Shown: piece by piece, positions 1-7,383 of the stretch | Layout of the letters: the number at the start of each line of letters is the position of its first letter | Position numbering within the stretch: the stretch's first letter is position 1 | NCBI RefSeq assembly: GCF_001263355.1 | Contig: NZ_LGYO01000013.1 | Coordinates: forward strand, 1-62,166 | Direction: 5' to 3' | DNA from: Acetobacterium bakii | GTDB taxonomy: Bacteria > Bacillota > Clostridia > Eubacteriales > Eubacteriaceae | Length of the DNA: 62,166 nucleotides | Notes under the pieces: model-generated | What the model saw: the letters and a program-made list of their open reading frames with translations, nothing else | Told to the model about the DNA's origin: nothing | Database searches by the model: none | Made by a program: the position numbers and the translations under genes

Positions 1-750
1 AATTTAGGTTGGGAACTTGGTGTTTTAGGAAAAAAAGTATTATTAGTTGACTTGGATTCCCAAGGAAATTTGACGATGCAGGCAGGTATTCTCAGACATG
101 ATGAATTAAATATGACAATCTCTACATTGATGACAAATTCTATATTTGATGAAAATCTTCCCAATTCAGAAGATGTAATTATTCATAAGGAAATGATTGA
201 TCTTCTTCCTTCCAATATCGATTTATCAGACGTCGACAGGCATTTAATCAATGCAACCATGAGAGAGTTTGTCTTGAAAGGAATATTGGATGAATTTAAA
301 GCTTATTATGATTATATTTTAATTGACTGTATGCCTACACTGGGAATATTGCCAATTAATGCGTTGGCAGTAGCAGATACGGTTATCATCCCTTGTGCTC
401 CTGAACTTTGGGGAATTAAAGGAATTGAAGCAATATATAACACGATTAAAACTGTCAAAAAGAAGAATATCAATCGAAAATTAGTGATTGGTGGAATATT
501 AATTACTAAGTATACGCCAAAATTAAAATCAACCCAAGAAATGGAAAATATTATCATGGAGGTTTTTGGGGAACGAATCAATATTTTTGAATCTAAGATA
601 CCTTCGTTATCGAAGGTTGCGGATGCAGGAAAATTATCCTTGAGTGTCAGAGAACTGCACGATAAATTCACGACTAAAAAAGATAGAGAAAGTTTAATAA
701 AAGCTGTTGATGCATATCATAATGTTGCTTGTGAAATAATCAATAAATAG
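1..750 (+). CDS. parA: ParA-family partition ATPase, 5' end outside window
   Basis: Partial gene open from base 1 in frame 1 to the TAG at 748-750; about 249 residues are visible. The DLDSQGNLT segment is the conserved strand after the P-loop of ParA/Soj ATPases, and ILIDCMPTLG is the Walker B-like motif. The KGGVGKTT P-loop itself would lie upstream of base 1. ParA proteins use ATP-dependent DNA binding to move ParB-parS complexes during plasmid segregation. The parB-like gene starts 10 nt downstream, so the two form a par operon. An internal TTG at 52 is not a credible start because the reading frame and homology continue upstream. Confidence 0.93.
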   Translation, partial: NLGWELGVLGKKVLLVDLDSQGNLTMQAGILRHDELNMTISTLMTNSIFDENLPNSEDVIIHKEMIDLLPSNIDLSDVDRHLINATMREFVLKGILDEFKAYYDYILIDCMPTLGILPINALAVADTVIIPCAPELWGIKGIEAIYNTIKTVKKKNINRKLVIGGILITKYTPKLKSTQEMENIIMEVFGERINIFESKIPSLSKVADAGKLSLSVRELHDKFTTKKDRESLIKAVDAYHNVACEIINK

Positions 751-759
751 GTGGAATAA

Positions 760-1662
760 GTGGATACTCAAATAAGAAGAGAAGGTTTATTTAACATCAT
801 TGACGATGAGATTGACAATGGATTAATCATGATTGAAACAGATCGCCTGATTGGATTTGGTGATCATATTTTTGCACCTTATCCGGAAGTGGATATGCTA
901 GAATTGATGAAAAGCATTGAAATTAGAGGTCTTTTGACACCAATTATCATCAGGGATCATCCAATTAAAAACGGTATGTTTGAAATACTTGCCGGTCATA
1001 ATCGAGTAACTGCTTGCAATCGATTGGGCATTGGTGCAATACATGCGCGAATTATGGATAATGTTTCAGATAATGAAGCCAAGCTAATTGTTATTGAAAC
1101 AAATCTCTTTCAGCGAAATATGGAAGATTTTAAGCTATCTCATCGTGCGAGAATTATTGCTGAGTGGCATGCTCTAATGAAAAAACAAGGATTAAGAACG
1201 GATCTATTGAAAGAAATTGAAAACATTGATGTCAATCCAGGTGACAAAGGTGAAGAAAAGCCATTTCATCTAGGGAAATCTCAAATATGGAATTATGTTA
1301 AGATTAACGATTGTTTATCAGATGGTTTAAAGGATTTGATGGATGTTGGGAAATTACCCATTAAATCAGCAGTTGAATTAAGCTATTTGGAGCAAGAAGA
1401 TCAAGAACTAGTTAGAAATTTTATTTTTGATGGTAATAGAATTTCAGATGCAAAAGCCAAAGCAATTAAAAAAATGGCTATGGAAAGAGGGTTAACAAAG
1501 GAATCTCTGAAAAAACTAATATTGCCTAAAGAAAAAGATAAAAAGAAAGAGTTTATGATTCCAAATGATCTTTTGGATAAATATTTTGATAATACGGAAG
1601 AATATGAAATCAGAAATATTTTAGAGCTGGCCTTATCTGTTTATTTTGAAAACAGAGGTTAA
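760..1662 (+). CDS. parB: ParB-like partition/DNA-binding protein 1
   Basis: 300 residues with a GTG start and an AGGTGG ribosome site overlapping the end of parA. The ParB N-terminal nuclease/CTPase fold is recognisable: FEILAGHNRVTACNRLG at about 74-90 replaces the usual GERRxxAA box, and IETNLFQRNM follows at about 112-121. A helix-turn-helix region, LGKSQIWNYVKI, lies at about 171-182. The role is to bind a centromere or operator and be moved by ParA. A close paralogue lies at 3124-3999. One or both are candidates to bind the dispersed 17-bp palindromes (inference). The tail is charged and has no acidic-Trp tag. Confidence 0.9.
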   Translation: MDTQIRREGLFNIIDDEIDNGLIMIETDRLIGFGDHIFAPYPEVDMLELMKSIEIRGLLTPIIIRDHPIKNGMFEILAGHNRVTACNRLGIGAIHARIMDNVSDNEAKLIVIETNLFQRNMEDFKLSHRARIIAEWHALMKKQGLRTDLLKEIENIDVNPGDKGEEKPFHLGKSQIWNYVKINDCLSDGLKDLMDVGKLPIKSAVELSYLEQEDQELVRNFIFDGNRISDAKAKAIKKMAMERGLTKESLKKLILPKEKDKKKEFMIPNDLLDKYFDNTEEYEIRNILELALSVYFENRG

Positions 1663-1714
1663 TATTCTAACAATAATTAATTAGAAGCTCAGGTGATAGT
1701 TGAATACTTAAGTC

Positions 1715-1755
1715 TCGTTTTAACTTCTTCCACTCAGTGGAAGAAGTTAAAACGA
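1715..1755. repeat. Perfect 41-bp palindrome between parB and next gene
   Basis: Two perfect 20-nt arms (1715-1734 and 1736-1755) are separated by a single C. No T-run follows on either strand, so it does not look like an intrinsic terminator. Its place just downstream of parAB makes it a candidate centromere, operator or cruciform site. This is inference from position and symmetry. Confidence 0.8.
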
Positions 1756-1773
1756 AGAAAATATAAAGGAGGG

Positions 1774-1798
1774 GTATGATATCGAATAGATATCATAC
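1774..1798 (+). promoter_or_regulatory. Hairpin between Shine-Dalgarno and start codon
   Basis: Arms of 10 nt (1774-1783 and 1789-1798) enclose a 5-nt loop. The strong ribosome site AAGGAGGGG ends at about 1773 and the ATG of the zinc-ribbon gene is at 1808. Folding would bring the two to normal spacing. Alternatively, the ribosome site serves the 14-codon leader frame at 1777-1821. Confidence 0.5.
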
Positions 1799-1821
1799 AA
1801 CAAAAAAATGGCAAAATTAAT
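1777..1821 (+). CDS. Possible 14-residue leader peptide
   Basis: A short frame opens with ATG 4-5 nt after the strong AAGGAGGGG site and ends with TAA at 1819-1821, overlapping the ATG of the next gene (1808) in a different frame. It has the layout of a translationally coupled leader. No homology is recognised. It may be no more than an accidental frame inside the hairpin. Confidence 0.3.
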
Positions 1822-2176
1822 TTGGGAAAAAGAATCAGGAACAAGATACTTTCAAGACGATTTATTAAAGTATAAGTGCTATGGTTGTGAAAAAGAGTTT
1901 ATTGTGGGACGGAATCATAAAGAAACGTCAGAACAGTTAATCTGTCCCTATTGTGGTCAAGCCAAAGCTCTGGATGAAATATCAGAGTGTGGAGGGGAAT
2001 GTCTGGAAGAACTTGAATTAGGTTGCTTCGGGATATATTTTACAATTGATAAGAATGGAGAACCGGTTACACAGCCAATTGATCTGTTTGAAAAAGAACT
2101 GTTCTTTAATCGAGAAAGCATGACTGAAGAAGAAAGAAATACCCTAAATGTCAAAATAGTGAAGCAGATTAATTAG
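1808..2176 (+). CDS. Small zinc-ribbon protein
   Basis: 122 residues, family not recognised. Cysteine pairs C24/C27 (KCYGCE) and C46/C49 (CPYCG) form a likely zinc ribbon, and three further cysteines lie at about 61, 65 and 73. The second half is acidic. The radical-SAM gene begins one base after its stop, so the two are probably co-translated and functionally linked. The upstream ribosome site is 35 nt away, across a hairpin, which suggests structured or leader-coupled initiation. DNA/RNA binding or a metal-cofactor role is only inferred from the ribbon. Confidence 0.75.
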   Translation: MAKLIWEKESGTRYFQDDLLKYKCYGCEKEFIVGRNHKETSEQLICPYCGQAKALDEISECGGECLEELELGCFGIYFTIDKNGEPVTQPIDLFEKELFFNRESMTEEERNTLNVKIVKQIN

Positions 2177-2177
2177 G

Positions 2178-3044
2178 ATGAATTCGAACAAGTCGATACT
2201 CAGAATTTTTCCAAAAAAAACCAGTTATACTCCGGAAGATCGGCTAGCCTATTATCCGGAGGGGATTATCCAGGCACCGATGTTTTCACTGTTTCCAAAG
2301 TTTGATGAAATACACATATCCTGTTCCTTTACCTGGGATAAAGATTATTGCATTAAACTTCAGGAACAATATCAGGCTTTCACGGATCAGCCAGTAAAAG
2401 TTGGGGGTCCGGCCTTTGTAAGTGTAGCGAAAGAATTTACACCCGGTTTGTATCTCAAGCCGAATATTGTTTTTACCAGCAGGGGGTGTAATAATCAATG
2501 CCCCTGGTGCATCGTTCCAAAAATTGAAGGCCGACTAAAAGAATTACCTATTTGTCCTGGAAACATTATCCAGGACAATAATTTTTTACAGACAAACAGG
2601 AAACACAAAGATAAAGTTTTTGAAATGCTGCGGGCACAACGTCGAATTCAATTCAAAGGCGGGCTGCAACCGAACCTGATTGACGATCACTTTATTGAAA
2701 ATATCAGAAGTCTGAAGATTGATGAATTATGGTTGGCCTGTGACACGGATCAATCGTTGCCGGCGTTCAAAAAGGCATGTCAAATGTTAGTTAAAGGAGG
2801 TTTTAACCGAGAAAAGATCAAGTGCTATGTTCTGATCGGTGATGATATGGAAGCCAATGAAAACAGACTACAGGAAGTCTATCAAACCGGAGCCATGCCA
2901 TTTGCCCAGTTACTAAGAGACTTCACATCATGTAAAACAGAGTATACAAAAGTATGGAATGCGTTTGCCAGGCAATGGCAGCGACCTGCTTCCATCAATG
3001 CTCACATGAAAAGAGGTACACAATTCAAAGACTATTCAACATAA
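2178..3044 (+). CDS. Radical-SAM-like protein
   Basis: 288 residues. The segment GCNNQCPWCIVP carries the C-x3-C-x2-C cluster (about C104, C108, C111) that ligates the 4Fe-4S cluster of radical SAM enzymes. The later sequence (FKGGLQPNLID, DELWLACDTD, CYVLIGDD) fits strands of the partial TIM barrel. Such proteins occur on phages and plasmids of anaerobes, usually with unknown substrate. It starts one base after the zinc-ribbon gene and has almost no ribosome site of its own, so translational coupling is likely. A palindrome copy lies 5 nt after the stop. The substrate cannot be assigned. Confidence 0.72.
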   Translation: MNSNKSILRIFPKKTSYTPEDRLAYYPEGIIQAPMFSLFPKFDEIHISCSFTWDKDYCIKLQEQYQAFTDQPVKVGGPAFVSVAKEFTPGLYLKPNIVFTSRGCNNQCPWCIVPKIEGRLKELPICPGNIIQDNNFLQTNRKHKDKVFEMLRAQRRIQFKGGLQPNLIDDHFIENIRSLKIDELWLACDTDQSLPAFKKACQMLVKGGFNREKIKCYVLIGDDMEANENRLQEVYQTGAMPFAQLLRDFTSCKTEYTKVWNAFARQWQRPASINAHMKRGTQFKDYST

Positions 3045-3049
3045 TATTC

Positions 3050-3066
3050 TGTTTCCTCGGGAAACA
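3050..3066. repeat. 17-bp palindrome copy 1 (TCG centre)
   Basis: TGTTTCCTCGGGAAACA, between the radical-SAM gene and the second parB-like gene. It is 58 nt upstream of the latter's start, so it could autoregulate that gene. Confidence 0.95.
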
Positions 3067-3123
3067 GGATTCATTGAACCCAGGAAGGGTTCTTTTTAAT
3101 TTAAAAAAGAAAGGAAATAAAAA

Positions 3124-3999
3124 ATGGCGGATTATACTGAGGCGTCAGTTTACGCAAGAATAGAAATTAACCGACTTATTGATTTTAAAGATCATATTTT
3201 TGCAAAATACGATGAAAGTAAAATGAAAAGTATGATGGAGTCCATTGAAGATTATGGCGTGAGAGAACCCATCTTAGTGCGTCCGCATAATGAGTTTGAA
3301 GGAATGTTTGAAATCATAGCCGGTCATAATCGAGTAGATGCTTGTAAAAGATTGGGGAAAACAGATATCCATACAATTGTTTATCATGATTTAAAAGATG
3401 ATAGTGATGCTGAACTAATGCTCATTGAAACGAACATCAAACAGCGAAATCTGAGTGATTTTAAAATTTCAGAAAAAGCGAGAATTGTGGCCCGACGGCA
3501 TGAACTTATGAAAACGCAAGAAAAAAGAAAAGCCCAATTGTCAGAAATAGATCAAGCTAAATTCAGTGAATTGGAAAAAGAGAATCCATTTAGTATTGGA
3601 ACTCGACAGATTTTTTATTATGTTCAGATACATGAGAATCTGACAGCAGGACTCAAGAGCCTTTGCGATGCTGGAAAACTTAGTCTTAAAGCAGCTGTTG
3701 AATTATCCTATATTGCGGATAATGATCAGGATGTGGTAAGGTCGTTTATGCTGGAAGGAAATAAAATATCTCAACAAAAGGCAAATATAATTAGAAAAAA
3801 AGCAGAGAGCGCTCAAATTACGAAGGATGTTCTGAATGAAATATTTTCTTCGAAAGTAAAAAAGAAGACAGAAAAAACGTATAAAATATCAAGTGAAATC
3901 ATCGAAAAATATTTTGAGAAAGATGGCGATGAAGATGAAGATGATATACAATTAACCATTGCAATGGCTCTTGAACACTATTTTTCCAAAGACAGTTAA
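3124..3999 (+). CDS. ParB-like partition/DNA-binding protein 2
   Basis: 291 residues, clearly paralogous to the protein at 760-1662. It shares DHIFAxY near the N-terminus, FEIIAGHNRVDACKRLG at about 62-78, LIETNIKQRNL at about 100-110 and an IGTRQIFYYVQI helix-turn-helix region at about 158-169. The C-terminus is acidic (DGDEDEDD). No second ParA accompanies it. It abuts the relaxase gene directly (TAA then ATG), which suggests a role in relaxosome assembly or in regulating transfer rather than segregation (inference). Ribosome site: AAAGGAAAT before the ATG. Confidence 0.88.
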   Translation: MADYTEASVYARIEINRLIDFKDHIFAKYDESKMKSMMESIEDYGVREPILVRPHNEFEGMFEIIAGHNRVDACKRLGKTDIHTIVYHDLKDDSDAELMLIETNIKQRNLSDFKISEKARIVARRHELMKTQEKRKAQLSEIDQAKFSELEKENPFSIGTRQIFYYVQIHENLTAGLKSLCDAGKLSLKAAVELSYIADNDQDVVRSFMLEGNKISQQKANIIRKKAESAQITKDVLNEIFSSKVKKKTEKTYKISSEIIEKYFEKDGDEDEDDIQLTIAMALEHYFSKDS

Positions 4000-5016
4000 A
4001 TGGCAGTTTTTAAGATCATTAAATTTAAAAATAGTCAAACCAGGTCAGGTATGAAAAACTGCATTGATTATGTTAAGAAAATGGAAGACGAGAATCATCT
4101 TGTTTCTACAATCAACTGTTCATCCGATAGTGCATACGAAGAATTTTTACTCACTAAGAACATGTATCATAAAGAAAACGGACGCCTTTATATCCATGCC
4201 GAGCAGAGCTTTCCCCCAGGGATAAGCTGTGATCCTCAGCTACTTCATGATATTGGGCGCCGACTTATCGAAGAAACCGACATTTTTAAGGGTTTCCAGG
4301 TTGTGATCGGTACCCATACAGATTGTGATCATGTTCATAATCATTTCTGTATCAATTCAGTGAATGCCGAAACCGGGGCAAAGTGGCATATCAGCAAAGC
4401 GGATCTGGAAGATATTAAAATAAAATCTTTGGAACTGTGCCGTGAGGAAAATATTGCGATCTGGTGGGATAAGAAGAACAGCGCCGGGAAGGAAGTCCTT
4501 CACGAGCAGAGTGATGATAAGCTGCATACCGTCAAACAGGGAGAATATGAAAAGCAAAAGCAAGGACAAAGCTGGAAGTTTGAATTATTTCTGGCAGTCA
4601 AAGAGTGCACTAAACATTCTTTCAGTCAGGAAGAATTTATATCAAACATGGGAAAGCTTGGTTATGAGACACAATGGGATCAACATAAGCACATCACCTT
4701 TACAACTCCCGAAGGAAAGAAGTGCAGAAACAATAAACTTTATCCGCCAGAACGATTTACTAAAGAAAATTTACTAAAGCAGTTTGAGAATAATTGCGAA
4801 CGAAGAAGTGAGCGCACCAGGAGAATACACCAGAAAGAAATGGATGATTTTGTGAAAAATGCAAGTACCGTGCTCACGGCTTTGAAAACCGGTAAGAGTA
4901 ATGGAAGTAACTACTATCCCTTAACGCACATGAAAAAGAAACTGGAGGGGGAAGCACTGAGAGAGAAGATGAAGCAGAAAGAAAATAGTAGTTACGATTG
5001 GGAACAGGAAATGTAA
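4000..5016 (+). CDS. Relaxase / mobilization nuclease, tail-tagged
   Basis: 338 residues. The histidine triad THTDCDHVHNHF (H106, H111, H113, H115) and an N-terminal tyrosine in CIDYVKKM (Y24) match the relaxase/mobilization nuclease family (MOBP-like). These enzymes nick oriT, stay covalently bound to the 5' end and are exported with the strand. The start ATG directly follows the parB-like stop, so translation is coupled. The protein ends in SSYDWEQEM, the tail shared by ten other proteins here, and a 17-bp palindrome begins 3 nt after its stop. The tag on an obligate secretion substrate is the main reason to see it as an export signal. Confidence 0.92.
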   Translation: MAVFKIIKFKNSQTRSGMKNCIDYVKKMEDENHLVSTINCSSDSAYEEFLLTKNMYHKENGRLYIHAEQSFPPGISCDPQLLHDIGRRLIEETDIFKGFQVVIGTHTDCDHVHNHFCINSVNAETGAKWHISKADLEDIKIKSLELCREENIAIWWDKKNSAGKEVLHEQSDDKLHTVKQGEYEKQKQGQSWKFELFLAVKECTKHSFSQEEFISNMGKLGYETQWDQHKHITFTTPEGKKCRNNKLYPPERFTKENLLKQFENNCERRSERTRRIHQKEMDDFVKNASTVLTALKTGKSNGSNYYPLTHMKKKLEGEALREKMKQKENSSYDWEQEM

Positions 5017-5019
5017 TGA

Positions 5020-5036
5020 TGTTTCCCGAGGAAACA
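5020..5036. repeat. 17-bp palindrome copy 2 (CGA centre)
   Basis: TGTTTCCCGAGGAAACA starting 3 nt after the relaxase stop codon. It is in the opposite orientation to its nearest neighbours at 3050 and 6344. Confidence 0.95.
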
Positions 5037-5079
5037 AGGAGTGTCTTCAAAAGAAATATAATTGAATATAAATAAATCG

Positions 5080-5272
5080 CAAAAAAGTGCACCCGGTGCA
5101 GTAGCAAAATGAGACAGATGCACTGGATCAAAAAGTGCACCGGGTGCAGTAGCAAAACGAAACAGATGCACTGGATCAAAAAGTGCACCCGGTGCAGTAG
5201 TAGAACGAGACAGCTGCGCTGGATCAAAAAACGCACCCGGTGCGTAAACGGAACATGAAAAATGGGACAAGG
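5080..5272. repeat. Four 48-49-bp tandem repeats after the relaxase gene
   Basis: Units start at 5080, 5129, 5177 and 5225; the last is degenerate in its second half. Each carries a TGCACC-S-GGTGCA palindrome (CGCACC/GGTGCG in the last unit), and units 1-3 have a second TGCACT or TGCGCT near the end. The change from TGCACC to CGCACC with a matching change in the partner arm suggests selection on symmetry. The repeats could be iterons, relaxosome-protein binding sites or part of oriT. Frames on the minus strand through the repeats are shadows. Confidence 0.85.
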
Positions 5273-5324
5273 TAAAAGCACACAGAAAAGAAGTTAAAAT
5301 TAATTCACAAGGAGAGTAAAAATT

Positions 5325-6125
5325 ATGAAAAGCAGTAAGGGCAGATCATTTGATCAAATGCTGTTTAATAAGAAACCTAAAAAAACATGGGGCCAAAAAG
5401 TTGCGGATACAGTCATGGAATCGACCGATGAAGAGATCGAAGAAGCCATTGTTTGCGAAGTTGAGGATGATCAGCAATCAGACGATCGTCATTTATACCA
5501 GGAAAAGATTGATCAGGCAGAAATGGCAGAGTATGACACACCAGTAGCTGCTGTAAAAGAAAAGGAAGAATTAAAAATTCAAAAGAACAGTGAGATACCA
5601 AAAGAAAATAATATGATTCAGGCCAAGCAAAAAGATATTACAACGCTGGAGAAAATAATCACTCAGCTGCAAACAGATATAGAAGAAAAAGAAGCTGAAA
5701 ATAACCGGATTAAATTTCATAACAGCGAAATGAAGGAAATTATCGTGAGTATGGGCTTAACCGGAAAAGTGGAATTACTGGAAAAATTAAAAAATGAAAA
5801 TAACAAGAAAGATTTTCTCATAAAACAATTTGAAAATAAATTAAAAGACAACAATGCCTATATTGAAAACCTGAAAACCAATTTATTTTCTGGAATTAAT
5901 CAGTTGTTTGAGCAAAAACCCATGATTGAACTTCAAATTGAAGAAATAAATAATGAAAATATTTCTAAAATTGCCAATGAGAGTGAAGAAGCCATAGAAA
6001 ATAAGGTTTTAAATTTAAAAAGTGAGGGAAAGAGTCCCCGGCAGATCGCAAGCATCACAAATTTAACCACAATAAGAATTGAAGAAATATTAAAAAAACA
6101 CGAAAAGCTGAAAAAATATGCCTAG
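5325..6125 (+). CDS. Coiled-coil protein with C-terminal helix-turn-helix
   Basis: 266 residues. The N-terminus is basic, followed by an acidic stretch and a long charged coiled coil (about 95-200, rich in K, E, N and Q). The last 50 residues (SEGKSPRQIASITNLTTIRIEEILKKH) look like a small helix-turn-helix with the Q-I-A-x-x-T-N pattern. The family is not recognised. It sits between the 48-bp repeats and the hairpin region, so a DNA-binding or bridging role at the transfer origin is plausible (inference only). It has no acidic-Trp tail. Confidence 0.75.
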   Translation: MKSSKGRSFDQMLFNKKPKKTWGQKVADTVMESTDEEIEEAIVCEVEDDQQSDDRHLYQEKIDQAEMAEYDTPVAAVKEKEELKIQKNSEIPKENNMIQAKQKDITTLEKIITQLQTDIEEKEAENNRIKFHNSEMKEIIVSMGLTGKVELLEKLKNENNKKDFLIKQFENKLKDNNAYIENLKTNLFSGINQLFEQKPMIELQIEEINNENISKIANESEEAIENKVLNLKSEGKSPRQIASITNLTTIRIEEILKKHEKLKKYA

Positions 6126-6394
6126 AGGGAGGCCGATCGTGCGCGTATTTTCTTTTTCAATGACCGGGGCGTTACAAATGCCCATTTGTAACGCCCAAAA
6201 GACCGGAGTTGAGACGAAGGGCAAGATTCCCGAATGTTTACAGATGGGCGAACGGCCCATCTGAAACATTCAGATCTTGTTTTCTCTTGCCAGAGAAAAT
6301 GAAGAATGGGGGATACCCCCAAACCCCCGAAAAAGAAAATGACTGTTTCCTCGGGAAACAAGTTTATATGAAAATAATGATGGAGGACAAACAA
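6126..6394. other. Hairpin-rich intergenic region, oriT candidate
   Basis: No convincing gene lies here. It holds a 30-bp palindrome (arms 6167-6180 and 6183-6196, 2-nt loop, flanked by direct GACCGG), a second hairpin (6232-6249 with 6255-6271, one bulged base) and the G/C-run segment GGGGGATACCCCC at about 6309-6321. Paired hairpins beside a mobC-like gene and close to the relaxase gene are typical of transfer origins. No nic site can be assigned from sequence alone. Confidence 0.5.
6344..6360. repeat. 17-bp palindrome copy 3 (TCG centre)
   Basis: TGTTTCCTCGGGAAACA at the right edge of the oriT candidate and 34 nt upstream of the next start codon. Confidence 0.95.
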
Positions 6395-6742
6395 ATGAAT
6401 GAACTGGTTTTTAAAAATACGTTAGAATTTGCAGATTGGTCTAGTGGCAAAGAAATTTTCAACATGGAATATCTTGGCAGTTTAGATGGACATAAAAGCC
6501 AAAACTGTTTCGAAGTGGATATTGAAAAGAATGGTGTTTATTTGATCGGTATCGAAAAAAGCGAAAAGGAACTGTTCTTTAAAAGTGCTGAAGATTTATC
6601 AAAATGGACAGAAGTAAATAAAGTAGCAGATCTGATCAACAACGGATTAAGTGATATCTATGTTGGGTTTAATCAATTTGACTGTTTAAAAGACGGTCAG
6701 GAGATTCGGATCTACATTGATTCAGTCGCCTGTTCCCTATAA
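6395..6742 (+). CDS. Hypothetical protein, 115 aa
   Basis: The start is placed at the ATG at 6395 because GGAGG at 6382-6386 is correctly spaced. The frame is open from 6209, but that part runs through the hairpin region. The protein is small, soluble and acidic, with alternating strand-like segments (CFEVDIEKNGVYLIGIE, EIRIYIDSV). No family is recognised. It sits between two palindrome copies (6344 and 6748) as a single-gene segment, just before the mobC-like gene. Confidence 0.65.
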   Translation: MNELVFKNTLEFADWSSGKEIFNMEYLGSLDGHKSQNCFEVDIEKNGVYLIGIEKSEKELFFKSAEDLSKWTEVNKVADLINNGLSDIYVGFNQFDCLKDGQEIRIYIDSVACSL

Positions 6743-6747
6743 AATTT

Positions 6748-6764
6748 TGTTTCCTCGGGAAACA
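6748..6764. repeat. 17-bp palindrome copy 4 (TCG centre)
   Basis: TGTTTCCTCGGGAAACA, with only 2 nt to the ATG of the XRE-MobC gene. A protein bound here would cover its ribosome-binding region. Confidence 0.95.
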
Positions 6765-6766
6765 GG

Positions 6767-7309
6767 ATGGAGGTGATTCCTATAAAAAAGAAAACATTAA
6801 GCAGCTTGCGCCTGGAAAAAAGGTTGTCCCAGGAAGCCCTGTCAACGATGATCGGCGTGGCGAGAAAGAAAATCTATCATTACGAAAATGGATTGACGCT
6901 ACCCAGTGATGAAATGAAACAGCAGCTTTGTCTGATTTTTCACCTTGATCTGGAAGACCTGGAAGACATTATCGAAAATACGGTGGATGCTGCCAAAGAA
7001 AAAACGCGAACCTATCCCTGTACTATATCATTTCGCTGTACAGAGGATATGTATTTAAAAATAGAAGCAAATGCAAAGCTGGCCAATATGACCGTCGGCC
7101 AGTATGTGAGAGAAACCTATCACGGTGGACAGCTTGTTGTTTTGGATGGACTTAGAGAATTTTTAAGCGATCTTAAAAAAATCGGGACGAACCTGAATCA
7201 ACTGACCGCCTTATGTCACATGGGAAAGATCACTGCACCGGACTTAAAATCAATACAAAAGACAATGAATGAGATTTTTATCAAGCTGAATCGAATGATC
7301 AGCAAATGA
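6767..7309 (+). CDS. XRE helix-turn-helix fused to MobC-like relaxosome protein
   Basis: 180 residues. Residues about 10-62 form an XRE/Cro helix-turn-helix (LRLEKRLSQEALSTMIGVARKKIYHYENG). The C-terminal half (FRCTEDMYLKIEANAKLANMTVGQYVRE, then LKKIGTNLNQL) matches MobC-type mobilization proteins with a ribbon-helix-helix-like start. MobC helps the relaxase open oriT. The fusion suggests one protein that both regulates and builds the relaxosome. Start choice is unclear: ATG 6767 has little ribosome site, whereas the near-perfect GGAGGTGATT at 6769-6778 is spaced for the in-frame ATA at 6782. Confidence 0.83.
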   Translation: MEVIPIKKKTLSSLRLEKRLSQEALSTMIGVARKKIYHYENGLTLPSDEMKQQLCLIFHLDLEDLEDIIENTVDAAKEKTRTYPCTISFRCTEDMYLKIEANAKLANMTVGQYVRETYHGGQLVVLDGLREFLSDLKKIGTNLNQLTALCHMGKITAPDLKSIQKTMNEIFIKLNRMISK

Positions 7310-7341
7310 TATGAGTTTTTTTTATTGAATGGGTTAATTCG

Positions 7342-7358
7342 TGTTTCCTCAGGAAACA
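7342..7358. repeat. 17-bp palindrome copy 5 (TCA centre)
   Basis: TGTTTCCTCAGGAAACA upstream of ssb; both arms stay intact while the centre varies. Confidence 0.93.
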
Positions 7359-7383
7359 GATTTAAAATAAATTCAAGGAGAAG

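Noticed and set aside
4874-5281. Minus-strand frames across the 48-bp repeats
   Set aside because: Repetitive frames created by the tandem repeats and the end of the relaxase gene, without ribosome sites or recognisable protein sequence.
6122-6394. Minus-strand frame in the hairpin region, and the upstream extension of the 6395 gene
   Set aside because: Both run through perfect hairpins, and the ribosome site supports the start at 6395.
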